Made by a program: the position numbers and the translations under genes. Positions 1-7,513 of a DNA stretch of 64,000 nucleotides are shown here, piece after piece. Each line of letters starts with the position of its first letter. Within the stretch, counting starts at the first letter, position 1. The DNA is taken from assembly GCF_021228125.1 (NCBI RefSeq), contig NZ_JAJQQS010000005.1, positions 124,001-188,000 of the forward strand, given 5' to 3'. The notes beneath the pieces were generated by a model. That model did not search any database and was not told the DNA's origin. It saw only the letters and a program-made list of their open reading frames with translations. The DNA comes from Streptomyces albireticuli (lineage in GTDB: Bacteria; Actinomycetota; Actinomycetes; Streptomycetales; Streptomycetaceae).

Positions 1-453
1 AGTGTGGAGCCGGAGCGCACCGGCATGGCCTCGGGCATGTTCAACACCATGCGCCTGGCGGGCGAGGCCACCGCGATCGCCGTGGTCGGTTCGCTCATGG
101 TCACGTTCACGCGGGGCGGCCTCGACGGCAAGCTCGGTTCGTACGACACCCCGTACGCGGACGAGCCGGACCGCGTCGCCGACCTGCTCAACCAGGGTGA
201 CCTGGCCACCGCCGCCGACACCGTGCGCGGCGGCGCCGGCGCCCGCGACGCGTTCGTGGACACCGCCGCGCACGCGTACACGGGTGCGCTGCACACCGTG
301 CTGTGGGTGCTGGCCGCGCTGTGCGTCGTGGCCGTGCCGCTGATCGCCTTCCTGATGCGGGGGCGTTCGGAGGCGGCGGCACGGGGTGCGGGCGTGGAGG
401 CGTCCTCGCCGGACGCGGCGGTGTCCTCGGCGGCGGGGCGGGTGGAGGTCTGA
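1..453 (+). CDS. MFS drug exporter, C-terminal fragment (DHA2/EmrB-QacA type)
   Basis: The gene enters from the left edge, so only about the last 150 codons are visible. The fragment carries the MASGMFNTMRLAGEA motif, typical of the late transmembrane region of 14-helix EmrB/QacA-type proton-coupled exporters. A periplasmic loop follows, then a final hydrophobic helix (LHTVLWVLAALCVVAVPLIA) and a short cytoplasmic tail. Such pumps expel hydrophobic drugs or a cell's own secondary metabolite. It lies 332 bp upstream of a FAD monooxygenase gene on the same strand, so it may export the product of this accessory region. That link is inference. The substrate cannot be read from the fragment. Confidence 0.8.
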   Translation, partial: SVEPERTGMASGMFNTMRLAGEATAIAVVGSLMVTFTRGGLDGKLGSYDTPYADEPDRVADLLNQGDLATAADTVRGGAGARDAFVDTAAHAYTGALHTVLWVLAALCVVAVPLIAFLMRGRSEAAARGAGVEASSPDAAVSSAAGRVEV

Positions 454-471
454 GCGGTTCGGCGGTCTACG

Positions 472-576
472 GGTCCGTGGACCGCGGGTCCATGGACTGC
501 CGGTCCGTGGACTGCCGGTCCGTGCACTGCCGGACCGTGGACTGCCGGACCGTGGACTGCCGGACCGTGGACTGCC
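472..576. repeat. 15-bp tandem repeat array, 7 units
   Basis: Seven head-to-tail 15-mers begin 18 bp after the MFS stop. Early units read GGTCCGTGGACTGCC and later ones GGACCGTGGACTGCC, with single-base variation. Each unit contains near-palindromic GGTCC/GGACC halves, so the array can form many alternative hairpins. It lies outside any credible gene although its period is a multiple of three. It may act as a terminator-like barrier or may be a simple minisatellite. Confidence 0.9.
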
Positions 577-646
577 GGCCTCGGCCGGCGTAGTCCGTCG
601 GCTGCGGGCCGCGTCGCGATTCTCCCCTCCCCGCCCCTTCCCTGAA

Positions 647-749
647 CCGGGGCTCCGCCCCGGGCCCCTACCGCGCTTCGCGCGGTGTCCTCAAACGCCG
701 GACGGGCTGAAATGCCCTGCCCTGCCCTCCCCTAACACCGGACGGGCTG
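647..749. repeat. Streptomyces-type interspersed intergenic repeat with hairpins
   Basis: Two small hairpins (a 7-bp stem at 647-663 and CCGCG/CGCGG with a TTCG-containing loop at 671-685) are followed by two copies of a motif ending CCGGACGGGCTG, at 695-709 and 735-749. In my experience this string (AACGCCGGACGGGCTG) recurs in intergenic gaps of many Streptomyces genomes. It probably terminates transcription from the exporter gene before the next ribosome-binding site. Confidence 0.6.
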
Positions 750-785
750 TATACCCCGTCCTCCCCCCCGTAAGGAGTCACCCTC

Positions 786-2441
786 ATGCCGGAAGCAGCA
801 GCTCCCGTGCTCGTCGTGGGTGCCGGACCCGTCGGTCTGGTCGTCGCCTGCGAACTGCTCCAGCAGGGCGTCCCGGTCCGTGTCGTCGACGCGAACCGCA
901 ACCACTCCCTGCACTCCCGTGCCATCAGCGTCTGGCCCCGCGTCCTGGAGGTCCTGCGCAGGATCGACGTCGCGGACACCCTCGTGGAGCGCGGCCACCG
1001 CGTCAGCGGCGTCGGCTACTACTCGTCCGGGCGGCTCCTCGGCACCGCCCGGCTGGACCGGCTCCCCGACACCCCGTACCCCTTCGGCCTGATGCTGGCC
1101 CAGAGCCGCACCGAGGAGGTGCTGGAGAAGCGGCTGGCCGAGCTCGGCGGCACGGTCGAGCGCGGGGTCCGGCTGACCGGGCTCGCACAGCGCCCGGACC
1201 ACTGCGCGGTGACGCTGGAGCACGAGGACGGCGCCACCGAGGAGACCGAAGTCCCGTGGCTGGTCGGCGCGGACGGCGCGCACAGCACCACGCGCAAGCT
1301 GCTCGGCATCCCCTTCGAAGGCGACCAGCCGGACGTGAGCTTCGCGATCGCCGACGCGCACGTGGACGGTGACCTGTCGGACCGGCTGCTCGGCTACTGC
1401 TACTCGCCGGGCGGCAGCCTCGCCCTCGGCCCGCTCGGGGACGGCGTGTTCCGGCTCGCCGTGAGCGTGCCGCACCCGGAGGACGACACCCCGCCGCCGC
1501 TCGCGCTCTTCCAGGAGGTACTCGACGCGCGCGCGCCCGGCCACGGCGTGGTCCGCGGGCTGAAGTGGAGCACCACTTTCCGGGTGCGGGTACGGACCGC
1601 CGCGCGGTTCTCCGCCGGCCGGTGCTTCCTGGCCGGGGACGCGGCGCACGTGATGAGCCCCGCCGGTGGCCAGGGCATGAACACCGGGCTCCAGGACGCG
1701 GTCAACCTCGGCTGGAAGCTGGCCGGAGTGGCCCGGGGCCGGCTCGACCCGGCGGCCCTGGACAGCTACGACGCCGAGCGCCGGGAGGCCGCCCACCGGG
1801 TGACCGCCACGACCGGCCGGCAGACGCGGTGGGGCTTCGCCTCCCGGCGCGCGCAGATCGCCGCGCGTGACCTCACGCTGCGCGGCGCCGACCGCGCGGG
1901 ACTGGTGCAGCGGGCGCTCGCGCCCATCGTGGCGCAGACCGACACGCACTACGGGCCCGCGCCCACGCCCACCGAGCTCGCCTCGGAGCTGGCCCGGGGG
2001 ACCGGGGCCCGGCCGGGCGTCAGGGTGCCGGTGCTCCTGGGGGCTGTGGGGGTCGCCGGGTCCGCCACCGAGGCCGGAGCGGGGGACGGCGAAGGGGCCT
2101 CCCTTGACCGGGACTTCACGAGTGAGGTGCTTCCGGACAGCCGGTTCACGGACGGCGGCTGGGTGGCGGCCGAGCGCGACGCGTTCACCGTGCTGCTGCG
2201 CTGGGACCCGGCCGACAGCGCCGAGCGCCGGTCCGAGGCGTACGCGCGGATGCGCGCCGGGGCTCCGCCGGAGACCCGGTGGACGGACCTGAGCGCGGCG
2301 CCCGACGGGGTCCTGACCCGGCTCCTGGGACCCGGCCCGGTGGCCGCCGTGGTCCGCCCGGACGGGCACCTCTTCCGCCGGGTCCGCCCCGAGGAGGTAC
2401 CCGCGGCGCTGCGTGCCGCCCGTGCGCTTCGGCATTTCTAG
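786..2441 (+). CDS. FAD-dependent aromatic monooxygenase (PHBH-like, polyketide hydroxylase type)
   Basis: The 551-residue protein matches class A flavoprotein hydroxylases that use NAD(P)H, FAD and O2 to hydroxylate aromatic substrates, often polyketides. Visible motifs in order are the N-terminal dinucleotide fold GAGPVGLVVACELL (about residues 12-25), the central DG motif GADGAHSTTRKLLG (about 160-173) and the FAD ribityl-binding GDAAHVMSPAGGQGMN (about 285-300). A variable thioredoxin-like C-terminal third follows, as in the PgaE/RdmE group. Start is ATG with a strong TAAGGAGTC ribosome-binding site 8 bases upstream. It probably tailors a natural product together with the preceding exporter gene. 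No classical aromatic minimal PKS or cyclase is visible, so the substrate is unknown. Confidence 0.88.
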   Translation: MPEAAAPVLVVGAGPVGLVVACELLQQGVPVRVVDANRNHSLHSRAISVWPRVLEVLRRIDVADTLVERGHRVSGVGYYSSGRLLGTARLDRLPDTPYPFGLMLAQSRTEEVLEKRLAELGGTVERGVRLTGLAQRPDHCAVTLEHEDGATEETEVPWLVGADGAHSTTRKLLGIPFEGDQPDVSFAIADAHVDGDLSDRLLGYCYSPGGSLALGPLGDGVFRLAVSVPHPEDDTPPPLALFQEVLDARAPGHGVVRGLKWSTTFRVRVRTAARFSAGRCFLAGDAAHVMSPAGGQGMNTGLQDAVNLGWKLAGVARGRLDPAALDSYDAERREAAHRVTATTGRQTRWGFASRRAQIAARDLTLRGADRAGLVQRALAPIVAQTDTHYGPAPTPTELASELARGTGARPGVRVPVLLGAVGVAGSATEAGAGDGEGASLDRDFTSEVLPDSRFTDGGWVAAERDAFTVLLRWDPADSAERRSEAYARMRAGAPPETRWTDLSAAPDGVLTRLLGPGPVAAVVRPDGHLFRRVRPEEVPAALRAARALRHF

Positions 2442-2728
2442 AGACTTCGGCACTTGTAGCGACAAAGCGCCCGGCATTAATACCTGAGGTAACGCGGGAG
2501 ACAGCCCGGACAGAAGGCCACAAAAGAGCGCCGAAAGGCAGCTGAGCAATTGCGGGGGCGGTCGGGGCGGGAGATTTCTCCAATAGCACGGAGACCCGCC
2601 CTCCGCACCTTCGAGAATTGGTCAAAAATTGGCAAATGAACGATCTTGTTTGTAGACCCCATGTTACGGTCCGGTGGTGCAGAACGCTGTGCGGATTGAC
2701 AGCGCGAAGGCGTACGGGGAGGGGTCAC

Positions 2729-3919
2729 ATGCAAGGTCACTGTTCATCGAGACATTCCCTGGGCGGGCAACTGGAGGAAGAGATTCCTGCCTTGGTGGCC
2801 CGATACCGTGACGCATTAGAAAAGGCCGACAACCCACTCGGGAAGCTGCCGGAACTCTGGGAGGACACCCGCAGCCACGCCGATCTCATCCTCACCCGCT
2901 GGGCGCGCGCCCTCGACATACCCGACGAGGACGAATCCACCGGCATCGCCGCCGCGCTCGACCTCTCGGGCTCCTCCTCCCTGGGCACCCGCAGGGCCAT
3001 CAGCGGGGTCCGGCTCGTCGATTCCCTCCGGGCCCTCGAAACCCTGACGCACACCGCCCTCGCCACCGCCGAACGCTTCACCGCCGACGCCCCCACCGAG
3101 GAGCGCCACCACGTGATGGGCCGCGCCGCCCAGGTGCTCAACAGAATCGGCTCGCAGCACACCCAGGCGGCCGTGTTCGGCTACGACGCCCACCTGCTCC
3201 GCCAGATCGACCGGGTCAACACCGACGAGCGCGACCGGCTGGCCCGCGACATCCACGACCTCCTGGGCAACAGCCTCGCCCTCGCCTTCCGCCACCTGGA
3301 GCTCTACCGCCTGACCGCCGCGGGTCCCGGAGACCCGCGGCGCGCCCATCTCTCCGCACTCGACGACGCCCTCCAGGAAGCCGTGGGCTTCACCCGCGGC
3401 CTCATCTCCGGACTGCGCCACGGCGCGCCGCTCATCAGCCTGGAGGCGGAGCTCCGGGACTGCGCCGGCGCCCTGAACTTCCGCGGCCTGCCGGTGCGCG
3501 TCACGGTCAGCGGGGACGAGACCTGGCTGCCCGTAGCGCACCGCACCGAATTATTCCTCATTCTCCGCGAATTTCTTCGCAATTCCTTTACGCACGCCGC
3601 ACCGAAATCCATATCCATCGATGTCTGCATCAAACCCAACCGAGTCGAGGCGGCGGCCTATGACGACGGCCGTGGATTCGACCACGACGACACCCGGATC
3701 GGTAACGCCCGGCACCCCGAGGACCGCGTCGGCCATCAGGGCGGACTGGTCATGATGCGGGAACGGGCCAGGGAGCTCAACGGCTCCTGCCAATTGCAGA
3801 GCCGGCCGGGCGCGGGCACCCGGCTGACGCTGTGGCTGCCGCTCCCGGAATGGCACGCCGCCCAGGGCTCCGGGGATTCCGTGGTCGCCGGCGAGCCGGC
3901 CGGGGCACCACGGTCGTGA
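2729..3919 (+). CDS. Cytosolic NarL-type sensor histidine kinase with two TTA codons
   Basis: I chose the ATG behind GGGAGGGGTCAC, giving 396 residues. An in-frame start at 2618 would add 37 residues but has no such site. No transmembrane segment is visible, so the kinase should sense something in the cytosol. The first 165 residues are an unrecognised, mostly helical sensor region. The HisKA_3 H-box is RLARDIHDLLGNSLAL, with the phospho-acceptor at His176. The HATPase domain follows, with its N-box around LREFLRNSFTHAA and G-box DDGRGFD. Leu codons at 2816-2818 and 3551-3553 are TTA, predicting dependence on the bldA tRNA. The stretch around 3550-3625 is unusually AT-rich for this chromosome. 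Its partner regulator gene lies 80 bp downstream. Confidence 0.87.
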   Translation: MQGHCSSRHSLGGQLEEEIPALVARYRDALEKADNPLGKLPELWEDTRSHADLILTRWARALDIPDEDESTGIAAALDLSGSSSLGTRRAISGVRLVDSLRALETLTHTALATAERFTADAPTEERHHVMGRAAQVLNRIGSQHTQAAVFGYDAHLLRQIDRVNTDERDRLARDIHDLLGNSLALAFRHLELYRLTAAGPGDPRRAHLSALDDALQEAVGFTRGLISGLRHGAPLISLEAELRDCAGALNFRGLPVRVTVSGDETWLPVAHRTELFLILREFLRNSFTHAAPKSISIDVCIKPNRVEAAAYDDGRGFDHDDTRIGNARHPEDRVGHQGGLVMMRERARELNGSCQLQSRPGAGTRLTLWLPLPEWHAAQGSGDSVVAGEPAGAPRS

Positions 3920-3999
3920 CTCCCCGGGGGCTCCCGGGTCCGCCGCCCGCCCCGCGAGAGGGCCCGGGCGACGAGCAAGTGAACCGCCGAGGGGGAACC

Positions 4000-4689
4000 A
4001 TGGACACCATTCGCATTCTCATCGCCGACGACCACACCCTGCTGCGCAACGCGCTGGCGGAGATCCTTCAGACCACCGACGAGTTCGAGGTCGTCGCGAC
4101 CGCCGGCAGCGCCCCCGAGGCCATCCGGCTGGCGGCCGAGCACCAGCCGGACATCACCCTCCTCGACATCGGCATGCCCGGCAACGCCCATCCGCCGACC
4201 ACCGTGCGCAAGCTCCAGCAGGCCGCCCCCTCGGGCGGCGTTCTCGTGCTGACCATGCACGACGACCCCCAGCTCGTCCAGGCCCTGCTGCCGCTGGGCA
4301 TCCGCGGCTTCCTCCACAAGACCGTGAGCCACCAGGCGCTCTTCGCCGCGGTCCGCGAGGCCACCACCCCCGGCAGCAGGATCACCCTCTCCCTCTCCGC
4401 CGAGTCGCTGGCCGCGCCCCCGCCGCCCGCGCCCGGACCACTCTCCCCGCGCGAGGCGCAGGTCGTCGAGCTGGCCGCGCACGGCCTGAGCAACTATCAG
4501 ATCGCCCGCCGGCTCGACATCACCGAGGGCACCGTCAAGCGCCACATGCGCAACATCTTCGACAAGCTCGGCGTGGGATCCCGCGTCGAGGCCGCCAACA
4601 AATCCGTGGAACTGGGCCTGATCGAGCCGCCCGTCGCCGCCCCCAAGCGGATGAGCCGCCGCTACCGGGAGTACCCCGAGTCGGCCTGA
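4000..4689 (+). CDS. NarL/LuxR-family response regulator
   Basis: The protein has 229 residues. The receiver domain (1-120) has acidic residues at D10/D11, a phospho-acceptor at Asp56 (LLDIGMPG) and the conserved K of LHKT near 107. The LuxR HTH (about 148-205) contains LSPREAQVVELAAHGLSN and ITEGTVKRHMRNIF. ATG at 4000 follows GAGGGGGAACC. An upstream in-frame ATG at 3832 lies inside the kinase gene and is unlikely. It forms a two-component pair with the preceding kinase and probably controls the neighbouring biosynthetic genes. Targets are not evident from sequence, and the link to the divergent control region at 8.6-8.9 kb is only proximity. Confidence 0.88.
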   Translation: MDTIRILIADDHTLLRNALAEILQTTDEFEVVATAGSAPEAIRLAAEHQPDITLLDIGMPGNAHPPTTVRKLQQAAPSGGVLVLTMHDDPQLVQALLPLGIRGFLHKTVSHQALFAAVREATTPGSRITLSLSAESLAAPPPPAPGPLSPREAQVVELAAHGLSNYQIARRLDITEGTVKRHMRNIFDKLGVGSRVEAANKSVELGLIEPPVAAPKRMSRRYREYPESA

Positions 4690-4868
4690 TGCCTCCTTGG
4701 TGACATCCGCTGCCCCCTGTGGCGCAGCCGCACCCTTCCCCGGGGCGTGACCGCCCTACGGTTCAGGGACCTTCGCCGCCCGGCCCCGGCCGGTGGACGG
4801 CGCGGCGCGCGGGCACACCGCCCGCGGCCCGCCGGGCGGCGCCCCACCCCGCGGAAGGCAGTACGGCA

Positions 4869-6077
4869 ATGCACCCGACCCACCCCGCCCATCCCACGGA
4901 GCGCGCCCGACGGTCCAGACTTCCCTCCCTCACCGGACTGCGGTTCTTCGCCGCGCTGTTCGTCTTCCTGTTCCACATGACGCAGATGAACTCCCCGCTG
5001 GACCCGGCGTCCCCGATGAACCCCTTCGCGGACCAGGGCCTCGCCCACGCGACGGAGAAGCTGTTCAGCCGGGCCGGATACCTCGGCGTCTCCTTCTTCT
5101 TCGTCCTCAGCGGCTTCGTCCTCACCTGGGTGGCGCGCCCCGGGGAGCGCCTGCGGGACTTCTACCGCCGGCGGCTGCTGAAGATCTTCCCCAACCACCT
5201 GGTGACCTGGGTGGTGGCGATGGTCCTGTTCGCCGGTGCCACCGTCGGCCCGGCCGTCTGGGCCTCCAACCTGGCACTCGTCAACTCCTGGTACCCGCGC
5301 CTCGACATCAACCTCGGGGCCAACCCGCCGAGCTGGTCGCTCTGCAGCGAACTCCTCTTCTACCTGCTGTTCCCCTTCGCGCTGCGCCCGGTCCTGCGGA
5401 TCGCCGAGCGCCGGCTGTGGATGTGGGCCTGGCTCATGGTGGCGGGCACGGTGGCGGTCGCGCTCGTCGGCGCGTACCTGGTCACCGACACCCCGAGGCC
5501 CGCCCTGCTGCCCGTCTCCCCCACGCAGTTCTGGTTCGGCTACTTCTTCCCGCCGCTGCGCATGTTCGAGTTCGTCCTCGGCATGCTGCTGGCGCGCATC
5601 GTCGTCGCCGGCCGGTGGCCGCGGATCGGCATCGTCCCGGCGGTCCTCCTGGTGGCCGCCTCCTACGCGGCCACGATGGTCCTGCCGTTCCAGTTCGGCT
5701 TCGTCGCGGCCACCGTCCTGCCGGTCGGCGCCCTGATCTCCGCCGTGGCCACCGCCGACGTCCGGGGCACCCGCACCCTGATGCGCGGGCGGACCATGCA
5801 GTGGCTGGGCGAGGTCTCCTTCGGCTTCTACCTCTGCCAGGCGATCGTCCTCTTCTACGGGCGGACGCTCCTGGACGAGGACCAGTGGGGCTTCGGGCCG
5901 GTGGGCGGCGCGCTCGCGCTGCTGGGTGCCTGCCTGCTCAGCCTGCTAGCGGGCTGGCTGCTCATGGTCTGCGTGGAGCGGCCCGCCATGCGCCGCTGGA
6001 GCGGTACGCGCCGGTCCGGCGGTTCGCTCACGGTGCGGAGGTCCGTACCGGCCGAGCGGGCCCGGGTCGACGCCTGA
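4869..6077 (+). CDS. OafA-type membrane acyltransferase (Acyltransferase_3 family)
   Basis: The 402-residue protein is a predicted 10-helix integral membrane enzyme. The family signature near the N-terminus, SLTGLRFFAALFVFLFHM (about residues 19-36), ends in the conserved catalytic His. A second conserved region, SFFFVLSGFVLTW, follows, with the RDFYRRRLLKI loop after it. Members O-acylate sugars, lipids or macrolides with an acetyl or longer acyl group at the inner membrane. I took the ATG after GGAAGGCAGTACGGCA. The track-long start at 4719 would add a Pro/Arg-rich stretch with no support. It may acylate a product made nearby, but it could also modify an envelope glycan. Confidence 0.85.
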   Translation: MHPTHPAHPTERARRSRLPSLTGLRFFAALFVFLFHMTQMNSPLDPASPMNPFADQGLAHATEKLFSRAGYLGVSFFFVLSGFVLTWVARPGERLRDFYRRRLLKIFPNHLVTWVVAMVLFAGATVGPAVWASNLALVNSWYPRLDINLGANPPSWSLCSELLFYLLFPFALRPVLRIAERRLWMWAWLMVAGTVAVALVGAYLVTDTPRPALLPVSPTQFWFGYFFPPLRMFEFVLGMLLARIVVAGRWPRIGIVPAVLLVAASYAATMVLPFQFGFVAATVLPVGALISAVATADVRGTRTLMRGRTMQWLGEVSFGFYLCQAIVLFYGRTLLDEDQWGFGPVGGALALLGACLLSLLAGWLLMVCVERPAMRRWSGTRRSGGSLTVRRSVPAERARVDA

Positions 6078-6085
6078 CGGCCGCC

Positions 6086-6114
6086 GTACGGGCCCGTACG
6101 AACCCGGCCCGTAC
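6086..6114. terminator. Hairpin between convergent genes
   Basis: GTACGGGCC (6086-6094) pairs perfectly with GGCCCGTAC (6106-6114) around an 11-nt loop. An alternative 14-bp palindrome, GTACGGGCCCGTAC, sits inside it. It lies 9 bp after the acyltransferase stop and ahead of the converging 6161-6709 gene, so it may terminate both. No U-tract follows. Confidence 0.5.
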
Positions 6115-6160
6115 AGACCCGACCGCACGGGCCCGCCCACGGACCCGACCGCCGGTACGT

Positions 6161-6709
6161 TCATCGGCCCGGCGGCCTCCCGTCGCCCTTACGGTCGAAT
6201 GGTTCACGCCCGTAAGGCACGGGCGTCAGCCGGGGTCGTCCGGGGTCGTCCCGGAACGGCACGGTGTCCCGGTCCGCCGGGGCGCTCCGCCCCGACCGCG
6301 CGTACACGGCGTCCCGCAGCGCGGCCACCATGTCCCACAGCTCGGCGAACCCCACTCCGGCCGTGCCCGGTTCCCACCGGACCGCCCCGAGCGGCACCGG
6401 CTCCCAGCGGGCGCACCGCGCCAGGGCCCGGGCCGCCTCGCGCAGCGGCCACGGCCGGTGGTGCCGCAGCAGCACGCGGGGCGCGCCGGTCCCTCCGGCC
6501 GCCTCCGGCCATTCGGCGGTGTAACCCAGGGGCTCCAGCCACGCGTCGTACAGGGCCCGGGCGACCGCGCCCCTGCGGTCCGCCCGGCCGGCGGGGTCCG
6601 TCCGGGGGCCCTCCCACAGGTCGAGCACCACCATGTCCGCGCGGCACAGCGGGGGGTGCCCGCTCTCCGGGAGCGGGGCTCCGTCGACCCGCCCGTCTCG
6701 CGACTCCAC
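6161..6709 (-). CDS. Unrecognised 182-residue protein, third gene of the leftward biosynthetic operon
   Basis: I do not recognise this family. The start is GTG, 17 bp after the fabG-like stop, so it is almost certainly co-transcribed. A later ATG at 6634 (MVVLDLWEGPR) is possible. Visible features are a conserved-looking core VLDLWEGPRTDP, an Arg/Trp-rich middle (LRHHRPWPLREAARAL, then RWEPVPLGAVRWEPG), a helical FAELWDMVAALRDAVYA segment and a Pro/Arg-rich tail. No signal peptide, membrane helix or known cofactor motif is seen. Codon bias is normal for the genome. A role in the pathway is inferred only from operon position. It might be a scaffold or a diverged hotdog or cyclase-like accessory. 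Confidence 0.6.
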   Translation of the reverse strand: MESRDGRVDGAPLPESGHPPLCRADMVVLDLWEGPRTDPAGRADRRGAVARALYDAWLEPLGYTAEWPEAAGGTGAPRVLLRHHRPWPLREAARALARCARWEPVPLGAVRWEPGTAGVGFAELWDMVAALRDAVYARSGRSAPADRDTVPFRDDPGRPRLTPVPYGREPFDRKGDGRPPGR

Positions 6710-6726
6710 TGTCCTGGACCGCGGGC

Positions 6727-7431
6727 TCAGATGCCCATGCCGATGCCGCCCCCGACGGGAAGGACGGCCCCGGTGACGTACGAGGCCGACTCCCCCGCCA
6801 GGAAGCGGACGGCGGCCGCGACCTCCTCGGCGGTGCCCGTCCGGCCGAGTGGCGTCATCCGCATGACGTCCTTCATCCGGCGGTCGGTGAGCTGCTTGGT
6901 CATGTCGGTCTCGATGATGCCGGGGGCGACGACGTTGACGGTCACCCCCCGCGAGCCGAGCTCCCAGGCCAGGGAGCGCGCGAAACCCACCAGGGCCGTC
7001 TTGGTGGCCGCGTAGTTGGCCTGGCCCGGCGAGCCGAGGAAGCCCAGCGCGGAGGACATCAGGACGATACGGCCGCCGCGCGCCGCGAGCATGCCGCCCG
7101 CGGCGGCCCGGACGGTGCGGAACACCCCTTGGAGGTTGGTGCCGAGCACCTCGTCGAAGGCCGCGTCGTCCATGCGGAGCAGCAGCGTGTCGCGGGTGAT
7201 GCCCGCGTTGGCCACCAGGACGTCCACGGGCCCCTGTTCGGCCGTGACGGCCGCGAAGGCGGCGTCCACCGACTCCGGGTCGGTGACCTCGCAGCGCACC
7301 CCGAAGAAGCCCTCCGGCGGCTCGCCGGAGCGGTAGCCGACGGCCACCCGGTCCCCGTCGGCGGCCATGGCACGGGCGACGGCCAGGCCGATCCCCCGGT
7401 TCCCCCCGGTGATGAATACGGAACGTGACAT
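6727..7431 (-). CDS. 3-oxoacyl-ACP reductase (FabG-like SDR)
   Basis: The 234-residue classical short-chain dehydrogenase is close to FabG in length. It shows the NADP-binding FITGGNRGIGLAVA, the structural motif VANAG, the catalytic Ser in VLMSSALGFLG, the YxxxK pair in YAATK and the family's VNVVAPGIIETDM. It should reduce a beta-keto group on an ACP-bound chain, or the keto group of a butyrolactone-type intermediate in the manner of ScbB. Start is ATG with an AAGGGGA site. It lies 82 bp after the ketosynthase III-like gene and 17 bp before the unknown 6161-6709 gene in the leftward operon. A dedicated reductase next to a private ACP argues for pathway-specific use rather than general fatty acid synthesis. 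Confidence 0.88.
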   Translation of the reverse strand: MSRSVFITGGNRGIGLAVARAMAADGDRVAVGYRSGEPPEGFFGVRCEVTDPESVDAAFAAVTAEQGPVDVLVANAGITRDTLLLRMDDAAFDEVLGTNLQGVFRTVRAAAGGMLAARGGRIVLMSSALGFLGSPGQANYAATKTALVGFARSLAWELGSRGVTVNVVAPGIIETDMTKQLTDRRMKDVMRMTPLGRTGTAEEVAAAVRFLAGESASYVTGAVLPVGGGIGMGI

Positions 7432-7513
7432 GTTCTTCCCCTTACTCGGGCCGGCCGGTGCCTTCTGCGCACCGGGCGGCCGGCTCCGTCGCTCGTCGGT
7501 GAACGGCGGTCGG

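Noticed and set aside
472..576. Possible CRISPR array
   Set aside because: Units are contiguous 15-mers with no unique spacers, and no cas gene is present.
732..2549. 605-codon open frame antisense to the FAD monooxygenase gene
   Set aside because: It is a GC-driven shadow: the sense strand has complete FAD-binding motifs and a strong ribosome-binding site, while the antisense product is Arg/Gly/Pro-rich low-complexity protein.
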